A DNA stretch of 64,000 nucleotides. It comes from JBHGBM01 sp041946965 (GTDB lineage Bacteria; Acidobacteriota; Terriglobia; Bryobacterales; Bryobacteraceae). The position numbers and the translations under genes were made by a program. A model generated the notes under the pieces. That model ran no database searches. It was not told the origin of the DNA and was given only the letters and a program-made list of their open reading frames with translations. Below, one piece after another: positions 25,799 to 31,795 of the stretch. The stretch lies in NCBI GenBank assembly GCA_041946965.1, contig JBHGBM010000025.1, positions 62,001 through 126,000 on the forward strand, given 5' to 3'. How positions within the stretch are numbered: the stretch's first letter is position 1; each line of letters begins with the position of its first letter.

Positions 25799-27293
25799 CC
25801 CGCAGGCCGCGCGCCAGACGCCGCGCGAAGAACGCCCGCAGCTCCCGGACCAGCGGCCGCCAGTCCACTCCATCGGCTTCCGCAGCCTCGCGCAGGGTGA
25901 GGGACCGCGGCACACGGCGCGTCCGTTCGAGCGTCTTCAGGCCGCCGCGGACCAGCAGGCCCCGGGCGGCCGGGTAGGCCGTGACGTACCAATACAGCGG
26001 CAGGTTTTCATGCACCGTGCGGTCCACAATCCAGGCGGGCATGGGCGAGGCCAGCGTCGCGCCGATGTTAAAGAAAAACAGCAAGACGGCCGCGAACTCC
26101 AGCAAAGCGGAGACCGGCAGCAACCGCCACGCCGGCTCCCACGCCCCGGAGTAGGCCAGCGGCTCGCTCGCCACGCGCAGCGCGCAGCCGGCCGTCAGCG
26201 TGGCCAACGCCCAAAGCATCAAGCGCGGGCTCCACAACTCGCGGCTGTTGAGAAACGAGGGAAGGATCCGCGGGCCGATGGAGAAAATCAGGGTGGACAG
26301 GAAGCCCACCGTAAAGGCGTGGCGCGAGGCTCCTCCCACTCCGGGCACGGATTCGCCGAGCGCCAGCGACGCCGCAATCACCAGCCAGACGAAAGCGAGC
26401 CGCACGAACCACGGGTAACGCCGGTCCACGCCCAGCGTTTTGGCGGGCCGTATCGAAGGCTGAAAAATGCGCAGCGACGCGCAGGCGGCGGCCACCGCCG
26501 CCAGGGCCAGCGGCTTCCACACGATCGATGCGGCCAGCAGGCCGAGTCCGGCCCAGGCAAGTCGTGGCGCCGGCTTGCGCAAGCCGAGGATGGAAGGCAG
26601 AAAGCGCCACGAGTAGCCCCACACGGCCGGGAACGCGAAAATCCACAGCGCCAGCCACAGCAGCGCGCGGTTGCCCGCTTCGGGTACGGCTGGGACCGCG
26701 TCGGGCCGCCAAAGCAGCCGGAGCTGATATGCCAGCGCCACGATCAGCCCTGCAAAGCCGGCCAGCGCCAGCACGTTCCAGGGCTCGCGCTCGCGATGCG
26801 CCCGCCCTCGGGGGGTGATCTGCCAAACCAGCAGCAGCGCTACGGCAAGCTCCGCCGCGGCGGAAACCGGCCATGTTTCGCGCCAATGCCATCCCCACAG
26901 CCCGGACGCCCAGCGCGCCGCCACCGCCGCGGTCCACACTCCGAACATCGCCCACCCCACGGCCAGCGACCTTAGATTCGCGCCGCGGAACTTCGGGAAC
27001 GTATAGAGCGAGATGCCGATGATGAAGGTGGCCACCCAGCCGAACAACTGCGCGTGTCCGTGGGCCTGTATGAACGGCGCGGGCACGGCCTCCGCGGCGC
27101 GGCGCGAACTGATGCCGATCAGCGTCCACACGCCGAGCAGCGTTCCCGGAAGGGTCATGAACACCAGGCCGCAGGCGATGAAGGCGGCCAGCAGGCGGGC
27201 GATGCGCCGCTCCGGCAGCGGGCCGGCGCCCTGCGCGGCGCCCGCCCGATCGCGCTCGAACGCGCGCACCCAGGCCGGGGGCAGCGCGCTCAT
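25761..27293 (-). CDS. NnrS-like polytopic membrane protein with C-terminal DUF1858-like domain
   Basis: The 510-residue protein has about 12 hydrophobic segments. Conserved His residues in membrane contexts (FIQAHGHAQLFGWVATFIIG and SRHAFTVGFLSTLIFSIGPR) resemble the NnrS/heme-copper type. Its C-terminal 80 residues (RSLTLREAAEADGVDWRPL) resemble the small DUF1858/ScdA-N helical domain. NnrS proteins are haem membrane proteins linked to nitric-oxide or nitrosative stress. The ATG start overlaps the MarR stop as ATGA, which supports regulation of this gene by that repressor. Family assignment is moderate. Confidence 0.65.
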   Translation of the reverse strand: MSALPPAWVRAFERDRAGAAQGAGPLPERRIARLLAAFIACGLVFMTLPGTLLGVWTLIGISSRRAAEAVPAPFIQAHGHAQLFGWVATFIIGISLYTFPKFRGANLRSLAVGWAMFGVWTAAVAARWASGLWGWHWRETWPVSAAAELAVALLLVWQITPRGRAHREREPWNVLALAGFAGLIVALAYQLRLLWRPDAVPAVPEAGNRALLWLALWIFAFPAVWGYSWRFLPSILGLRKPAPRLAWAGLGLLAASIVWKPLALAAVAAACASLRIFQPSIRPAKTLGVDRRYPWFVRLAFVWLVIAASLALGESVPGVGGASRHAFTVGFLSTLIFSIGPRILPSFLNSRELWSPRLMLWALATLTAGCALRVASEPLAYSGAWEPAWRLLPVSALLEFAAVLLFFFNIGATLASPMPAWIVDRTVHENLPLYWYVTAYPAARGLLVRGGLKTLERTRRVPRSLTLREAAEADGVDWRPLVRELRAFFARRLARGLRATAPPADRSRTS

Positions 27294-27715
27294 AGCCCGG
27301 GCAACTCTGCGCGGCGCCCGAGCACCGCCTTGAGAGCCCGAACCAGTTCGGCGGCGGCCTTGCGCAACTCCTCGCGATGCAGCGGCGCAAGGCGCCGCAG
27401 CACTTCTTCACCCGCTTCGGTCAGCTCGATCATGACCTTGCGCCGGTCCGGCTCGCCGCGTGCCCGGCGCAACAGCCCGCGCGCCGCCAGCCTGTCCAGC
27501 AGCCCTACCACGCTATGGTGCCGCAGTTGCACGCGCTCCGCCAACTCTCCCACTGTCGGCCGTTCGAGCGCTTTGACGGCCAGCAGCAACTGGTGCTGCG
27601 TGACCTCCAAGCCGTGCGCCCGCGCGGCGGTTTCGCTGAAACGCAGGAACCGGCGCAGCCGGTATCGGAACTCGGCGAGGTCCCTGTATTCCTCCGCCGT
27701 GAAATCCGGCTCCAT
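27290..27715 (-). CDS. MarR-family transcriptional regulator
   Basis: The 141-residue protein has the winged-helix MarR core: VTQHQLLLAVKAL, TVGELAERVQLRHHSVVGLLDRL as recognition region, and the wing RGEPDRRKVMIELTEAGEEVL. The N- and C-terminal helices would form the dimer interface. It probably binds the perfect inverted repeat 10 bp upstream of its start and controls itself and the coupled NnrS-like gene. The effector is unknown. Confidence 0.92.
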   Translation of the reverse strand: MEPDFTAEEYRDLAEFRYRLRRFLRFSETAARAHGLEVTQHQLLLAVKALERPTVGELAERVQLRHHSVVGLLDRLAARGLLRRARGEPDRRKVMIELTEAGEEVLRRLAPLHREELRKAAAELVRALKAVLGRRAELPGL

Positions 27716-27725
27716 GCCATTTATT

Positions 27726-27742
27726 ATATCGCTATTCGATAT
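27726..27742. promoter_or_regulatory. Candidate MarR operator: ATATCG-N5-CGATAT
   Basis: This is a perfect 6-5-6 inverted repeat, ATATCGCTATTCGATAT, 10 bp upstream of the marR start. Size, symmetry and position fit an autoregulatory MarR operator. The AT-rich surroundings stand out from the GC-rich neighbourhood. Confidence 0.6.
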
Positions 27743-27780
27743 TGTGCAACTCTATTAAAAAGGTCTTGATCAGTACTAAC

Positions 27781-27796
27781 CTAGGATATATCCTAG
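27781..27796. promoter_or_regulatory. Perfect 16-bp palindrome CTAGGATATATCCTAG
   Basis: A fully symmetrical 16-mer lies between two GTACT sequences (27773-27777 and 27800-27804), upstream of a small plus-strand gene. A related arrangement, GTACC followed by CTAGGAATCCT, occurs at 29529-29544 on the other side of the two-component operon. A transcription-factor site is likely; the factor is not known. Confidence 0.5.
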
Positions 27797-27811
27797 TCGG
27801 TACTAGGAGTT

Positions 27812-28039
27812 TTGGAATTTAAGATAAAGGATTCCCTGAACGTGCCACTACTGACTGCAACTCGCTCCACCTCCCCTTCCCGGGCTCAGCGCAACAGTCT
27901 GCGTCCCGCGCCCGAGGTTTTCGACCGGACGCTTGAGCATCTGTACATCCGGCGAGCCACCCTGGAGAACCTCATACGCTCCCTGGAGTGCTACCGCCGC
28001 ACACGCGATCTGGAGAAGGTCTTCGAGCTAAGAGGTTGA
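27812..28039 (+). CDS. Small protein of unknown function (75 aa)
   Basis: The frame encodes 75 residues. The first third is Ser/Thr-rich and disordered, and the last 40 residues form a charged amphipathic helix pair (VFDRTLEHLYIRRATLENLIRSLECYRR). An AGGAG lies only 2 nt before the TTG, and GTG 27842 is an alternative start. It is convergent with, and overlaps by 12 bp, the response regulator gene. It follows the 16-bp palindrome, which gives it a plausible control region. No family is recognised. Confidence 0.45.
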   Translation: MEFKIKDSLNVPLLTATRSTSPSRAQRNSLRPAPEVFDRTLEHLYIRRATLENLIRSLECYRRTRDLEKVFELRG

Positions 28040-28681
28040 GACCAGCTTGCGCTCGATTGCGAACTTGACCAGTTCGACCAGGTCGTGGACGTTCAACTTG
28101 CGCATGAGGTTTGCGCGGTAGGTATCCACGGTCTTGGGGCTGATGGCGAGCAGGCGGGCGATGTCCTTGGGCCGTACTCCGTTTACGAGGTGCAGGAACA
28201 CTTCGTATTCGCGCTGGCTAAGTTGGCCCAAGGGATCACCGGGGGGCTTGGAGGGCGCGGTAAACATCGCCGCGCCGCCGAGCAGCGGCGTGACGTAAAC
28301 GCCGCCCTCCTGGATGAAGCGTATGGCCTCGACCAGATGCCGAGAAGGACCGTCCTTGAGCAGGTACGCATCCGCGCCCGAACGCAGCGCCTCGGCGACG
28401 ACGGTCTCGTCGCGGCTGATGGAAAGGATCATCAGCCGCGTGGGACAGGCGGTTTGCCTCACCCGGCGGACCACTTCCAGTCCCGTCAAGCCGGGCATTT
28501 GAAGGTCAAGGATGGCGAAATCCGGCCGCAGGTTCTCGATCATCGTCAGGGCCGTTTCGCCATCGGAACATTGACCCGCCACTTCGATTCCGGGCTGCGC
28601 TGCGCACAAAGCCGCGATCCCCTCCCGCACCATGGCGTGATCGTCGGCGATCACGACGCGCAACATCTTGGTCTCGCTCAT
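28028..28681 (-). CDS. NarL/FixJ-family response regulator
   Basis: The 217-residue protein has a receiver domain with DD at 13-14, phospho-acceptor D59 in DFAILDLQMPG, and the conserved Lys in YLLKDG. A LuxR-type helix-turn-helix occupies about 150-212 (LSQREYEVFLHLVNGVRPKDIARLLAISPKTVDTYRANLMRKL). Its start overlaps the kinase stop as ATGA, so the pair is translationally coupled. The inverted repeats on both sides of the operon are candidate binding sites. Confidence 0.95.
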   Translation of the reverse strand: MSETKMLRVVIADDHAMVREGIAALCAAQPGIEVAGQCSDGETALTMIENLRPDFAILDLQMPGLTGLEVVRRVRQTACPTRLMILSISRDETVVAEALRSGADAYLLKDGPSRHLVEAIRFIQEGGVYVTPLLGGAAMFTAPSKPPGDPLGQLSQREYEVFLHLVNGVRPKDIARLLAISPKTVDTYRANLMRKLNVHDLVELVKFAIERKLVSTS

Positions 28682-29499
28682 TGGCGTATGGTCAGCGGCA
28701 GGCTCAGTATGAGCGTGGTTCCTTGCGCTCCGCTGCGCAACTCGAAGTTCCCGTTGAGAAGCTCTGACTGCGTTCTCAGCGACCGGATCCCGATACCTGT
28801 CGCACGATCCATAATAGCCTGATCGAAGCCCTTCCCGTTATCCTCCACGGTGAGCCGCACCTGATTGTGGGTTTGGACCACGCTCATGCGCACGCGGGTG
28901 GCGCCGGCGTGCCGGACGATGTTGACCAGGGCCTCCTGCGCGGCGCGGTACAGCAGCACCTTGGCGGCGTGGGGCGGATCGGCGGCGATTTGCACGTCGA
29001 GCGTGCCCTCATATTTGTCGGGGATCCCGGTCACGTTCCAGAGGCTTTCGAGCGCCGCGGCCAGCGAGAGGCGCTGCCAGTCCGGCGGGTGGATTCGTTG
29101 CGCGACGGAGCGCAACTGCTGGAGCGCCTCCTGCGCCAGGAGCCCGATACGGTGCAGGCTGGTTCGCACCGCCGGCGGCGGATCGGGCAGCAGCGAGTCC
29201 ACGATCTCCAGATGAATCTTAATACCCGCCAGCGCCTGTCCGACGCCGGCGTGCAGCTCGTGACCCAGCCGTGCGCGTTCGCGTTCCAGTTCGCCGGTGA
29301 TGGCTTCGGCCGAGGAAACCGGCACGCGCCCGGTCCGCTGGGCGAGGTCCTGCTCGGCCCGCGCCAGGCGGAAATAATTCCGCATCATCTGGCAGTGAAC
29401 TGCCTTTAAGCCCTTTAAATCCGCAGGGGCGAGCGCGCCACTTTCCGGTATCAACCGAAGTAAAAGCTTCGAAATCGGTACTGCGTCAGTGCGTGACAC
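28678..29499 (-). CDS. NarX-type (HisKA_3) sensor histidine kinase, soluble
   Basis: The 273-residue protein has a short N-terminal region with no membrane segment, then a HisKA_3 dimerisation motif, ERARLGHELHAGVGQ, with phospho-acceptor H83. The usual Asp after this His is Ala here, and that residue normally aids phosphatase activity. The HATPase domain follows (YRAAQEALVNIVRHA, VEDNGKGF, GIGIRSL). It is a cytoplasmic kinase with no recognisable sensor domain, so it may sense through its 60-residue N-terminus or a partner. It starts at GTG 29499 and is coupled to its response regulator. Confidence 0.92.
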   Translation of the reverse strand: MSRTDAVPISKLLLRLIPESGALAPADLKGLKAVHCQMMRNYFRLARAEQDLAQRTGRVPVSSAEAITGELERERARLGHELHAGVGQALAGIKIHLEIVDSLLPDPPPAVRTSLHRIGLLAQEALQQLRSVAQRIHPPDWQRLSLAAALESLWNVTGIPDKYEGTLDVQIAADPPHAAKVLLYRAAQEALVNIVRHAGATRVRMSVVQTHNQVRLTVEDNGKGFDQAIMDRATGIGIRSLRTQSELLNGNFELRSGAQGTTLILSLPLTIRQ

Positions 29500-29515
29500 G
29501 GTAATACGGTAATGG

Positions 29516-29532
29516 GGTACTTACTTAGTACC
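29516..29532. promoter_or_regulatory. Perfect inverted repeat GGTACT-N5-AGTACC
   Basis: This 6-5-6 repeat lies 17 bp upstream of the kinase start and about 60 bp upstream of the divergent membrane-protein gene. It is followed by CTAGGAATCCT, which resembles the 16-bp palindrome at 27781. It may be an autoregulatory site for the adjacent NarL-type regulator. Confidence 0.55.
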
Positions 29533-29592
29533 GCTAGGAATCCTCGGATCTCGAATCCTGACAACCCTTAAGTTATTATAAGCGGGTCACTG

Positions 29593-30015
29593 ATGCAAGC
29601 AGAACGTGCACAGATCCCACGATTTGCTTTCCTGCTGGCTGGTGTGGCAGCCGGTACCGCCGTCCGGTTGCTGGTAAGCGGCCCGCGGGAAACCGCCTCT
29701 TTGCGGCGCCAAGTGGCCGACCTGCGGGCGGAAATCGCACGCCGGGAGGCCGAACGGGACCGGCGTTTCGAGTCCATCGAAAACCGGCTTGCCGAACACG
29801 ATGCGGCTCTGGCCACCGTCCCGTCAGCCGCCGAAATTGGCGCCGCAGTCGAGGCGGCTCTCAGCCGCACCATGCTTAACCTCGACCAGCGGCTCACAGC
29901 CCAGGCCGAGTCCATCGATCTGCTCAAGACCACCGTCGCCCAGACCGATTCGCTACTCGAGCGCGTGCTCGAATCGCTCGATTCGCTACGCCAGGATGCC
30001 GCCCCCGAGCGGTAG
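29593..30015 (+). CDS. Small membrane-anchored coiled-coil protein
   Basis: The 140-residue protein has one N-terminal transmembrane helix (FAFLLAGVAAGTAVRLLV) and a long predicted coiled coil of about 100 residues (LRRQVADLRAEIARREAERDRRFESIENRL, then a C-terminal helix). This is the build of a short inner-membrane-anchored helical protein, similar to YtxH-like or DUF948-like proteins, though I do not assign it. It is divergent from the two-component operon. Confidence 0.7.
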   Translation: MQAERAQIPRFAFLLAGVAAGTAVRLLVSGPRETASLRRQVADLRAEIARREAERDRRFESIENRLAEHDAALATVPSAAEIGAAVEAALSRTMLNLDQRLTAQAESIDLLKTTVAQTDSLLERVLESLDSLRQDAAPER

Positions 30016-30061
30016 CCTCGCCGGAACGCCGCCCGCGTACTCGCGGCGCCCGGGAGAATAA

Positions 30062-30077
30062 GTTACCTCTTGGTAAC
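30062..30077. repeat. Inverted repeat GTTACC-TCTT-GGTAAC
   Basis: A perfect 6-bp stem with a 4-nt loop lies 46 bp after the preceding stop. There is no T-run, so a terminator is unlikely. Its similarity in size to the other repeats nearby suggests a protein-binding site. Confidence 0.4.
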
Positions 30078-30115
30078 GCCATTAAGAAATCGCCGGCGCA
30101 CAAAGTAGAAATTCT

Positions 30116-30158
30116 GAATTCCCTTTTGGGATAAAAAAGCTTTATTCTGGGAATTCCC
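30116..30158. promoter_or_regulatory. Nested inverted repeats upstream of a small gene
   Basis: GAATTCCC (30116-30123) pairs with GGGAATTC (30149-30156). The second arm is also part of the 10-bp palindrome GGGAATTCCC (30149-30158). A smaller hairpin, TCCC-TTTT-GGGA, sits inside. The segment between is AT-rich, unlike its surroundings. It ends 3 nt before ATG 30162, so transcriptional or translational control of that small gene is plausible. Confidence 0.4.
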
Positions 30159-30161
30159 GGG

Positions 30162-30353
30162 ATGAATATCGACGAGGTGCTGGCGGAGTTGCACGAGGAA
30201 CTTGCACGCCTCAACGAAGCGATTGCGACGTTGGAGCGGTTGCAGGAAGGCGTGCCACGCCGCGGCCGGCCGCCGAGCTGGCTGTCGGAATTGCCCAGAC
30301 AAGTCCGCGGGCCATCCAAACACTCCAGGAAACGCCGCGATCCGGAGGAGTGA
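30162..30353 (+). CDS. Small protein with AT-hook-like motif (63 aa)
   Basis: The first 30 residues form an acidic amphipathic helix (MNIDEVLAELHEELARLNEA, then IATLERL). A basic tail follows with RRGRPP, an AT-hook-like core, and SKHSRKRR. Codon use fits the neighbours. A small DNA-associated protein is conceivable, but the evidence is only compositional. Confidence 0.6.
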   Translation: MNIDEVLAELHEELARLNEAIATLERLQEGVPRRGRPPSWLSELPRQVRGPSKHSRKRRDPEE

Positions 30354-30383
30354 CCCGCCGCCGCGGGTTATAATTGCCGGGTA

Positions 30384-31223
30384 ATGGACGTCTACGAGGA
30401 GCTGGTGCGGCTGCGCCGCCTGGGGCAAAAATGCGCGCTCGCCACCATCATCGAGGCGCATGGATCCATACCCAGCCATCGCAATGCCAAGTTGCTGGTC
30501 CGTGAAGACGGCAGCATCGCCGGAACCATCGGCGGAGGCTGCGTCGAGGCGGATGTATGGAACGCCGCCCGCCAGGTGCTGGAAACCGAAAAACCCCGCC
30601 TCCTCAGCTTCAATCTGGGTCAGGACGCCGCCGCCGAAAGCGGCCTGATTTGCGGCGGCCAACTGGAGGTTTACGTGGAGCCGGTGCTGCCTCCGCCCGT
30701 GGTTTTCATTTTCGGCGCGGGCCACATTTCGCGCGCGCTCTCGCAGGCGGCCACCCTGGCCGGATTCCGGACCGTGATTGTCGACGACCGGGACGCCTTC
30801 GCCAACCGCGAGCGCTTCCCCGAAGCCGCCGAAATCCACGCCGGCGGCTACGACGAAATCTTCTCCAGACTGGCGGTGAACCAGGCCAGCTACCTGGTGA
30901 TCGTCACCCGCGGGCATCGCGACGACCTGCGCGTGCTGCGCTGGGCTGCCGGGACGGGCGCGCGCTACGTCGGCATGGTGGGCAGCCGGCGCAAGGTGAT
31001 CGCCATCGTGCGCGAACTCGAGAAGGAGGGCCTCCCGCCGGCCGCTTTCCAGCGCATTTTCGCCCCCATGGGGCTGGAAATCGGCGCCATTTCGCCCGAG
31101 GAGATCGCCATTTCGGTGGTGGCGGAGATGATTGCCGTGCGGCGGCGGCCCGCGGCCGAATGGCGTTCGTTTTCCAAGACCGTGTTTGGCAAGGAATCCT
31201 TACGGGACCCGCTGTTGCAGTGA
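30384..31223 (+). CDS. xdhC: XdhC-family molybdoenzyme maturation protein
   Basis: The 279-residue protein has the XdhC N-terminal domain (ALATIIEAHGSIPSHRNAKLLV, GTIGGGCVEADV) and the C-terminal Rossmann domain (VVFIFGAGHISRAL, TVIVDDRDAFANRERFP, YVGMVGSRRK). XdhC inserts or sulfurates the molybdenum cofactor for xanthine-dehydrogenase-type hydroxylases. The next gene encodes a MocA-like nucleotidyltransferase whose GTG start overlaps the XdhC stop as GTGA, an expected partnership. No hydroxylase subunit gene is in the window. Confidence 0.93.
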   Translation: MDVYEELVRLRRLGQKCALATIIEAHGSIPSHRNAKLLVREDGSIAGTIGGGCVEADVWNAARQVLETEKPRLLSFNLGQDAAAESGLICGGQLEVYVEPVLPPPVVFIFGAGHISRALSQAATLAGFRTVIVDDRDAFANRERFPEAAEIHAGGYDEIFSRLAVNQASYLVIVTRGHRDDLRVLRWAAGTGARYVGMVGSRRKVIAIVRELEKEGLPPAAFQRIFAPMGLEIGAISPEEIAISVVAEMIAVRRRPAAEWRSFSKTVFGKESLRDPLLQ

Positions 31224-31795
31224 GCGTCGCGGGCATTATTCTGGCGGCGGGCGCCTCGCGCCGCATGGGCACGCACAAGGCCCTGCTGGATTACCGCGGC
31301 GAGACCTTTCTCGACCGGCTCATCGGCTGCCTGGTTCCCTACTGCTCCCCGGTGGTCGTGGTTCTGGGCGCGGGCGCCGTGGAGATTCAACCCCGCCTGA
31401 TTCGCGGCGCCCAGGCCCGCATCGTGGTGAATCCGGATTGGGAGGCGGGGCAGCTCACGTCGCTTCAGTGTGGACTGCGCGCGCTGGAGGCGCCGTGCGG
31501 GGTGCTCTTCACCCTGGTCGATCACCCCGCGGTGCGGCCCGAGACGGTGGCCAGGCTGGCGGCCGGCCCCGGCCTGCTGCGCATTCCGCGTTTCGCCGGG
31601 CGGCGCGGCCATCCGGTCTATTTTGCCTCCCAACTCATCCCCGAGTTCCTGGCCCTGGGTCCCGCCGCCTCCGCCCGCGACGTCGTGGACCGGCACGCGG
31701 ACCGGACCGTCTACGTTGACGTGGACGACCCCGGGATCGCGTGCGATATCGACGATCCGGCCGCGTACCGGCAACTGCTGGAGGGGCGTCTATGA
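31220..31795 (+). CDS. MocA-like molybdenum-cofactor nucleotidyltransferase
   Basis: The 191-residue protein has the nucleotidyltransferase signature GIILAAGASRRMGTHKALLDYRGE. It continues with NPDWEAGQLTSLQCGL, LFTLVDHPAVRP and the C-terminal GHPVYFASQLIPEF and VDDPGIACDIDDPAAYR, all typical of MocA/YgfJ-type enzymes. It probably transfers CMP or a related nucleotide to molybdopterin, working with XdhC. The frame is open far upstream, but homology begins at GTG 31220, which overlaps the xdhC stop. Its own stop overlaps the AsmA start as ATGA. Confidence 0.9.
   Translation: MSVAGIILAAGASRRMGTHKALLDYRGETFLDRLIGCLVPYCSPVVVVLGAGAVEIQPRLIRGAQARIVVNPDWEAGQLTSLQCGLRALEAPCGVLFTLVDHPAVRPETVARLAAGPGLLRIPRFAGRRGHPVYFASQLIPEFLALGPAASARDVVDRHADRTVYVDVDDPGIACDIDDPAAYRQLLEGRL

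Noticed and set aside
30020..30055. GC-rich stem CGCCGC/GCGGCG after the coiled-coil gene, considered as a terminator
   Set aside because: There is no following T-run, and such stems are common by chance at this GC content.
30557..31219. N-terminal extension of the MocA-like frame over the xdhC gene
   Set aside because: The extension is an Arg/Pro-rich shadow of xdhC. The nucleotidyltransferase homology begins exactly at GTG 31220.
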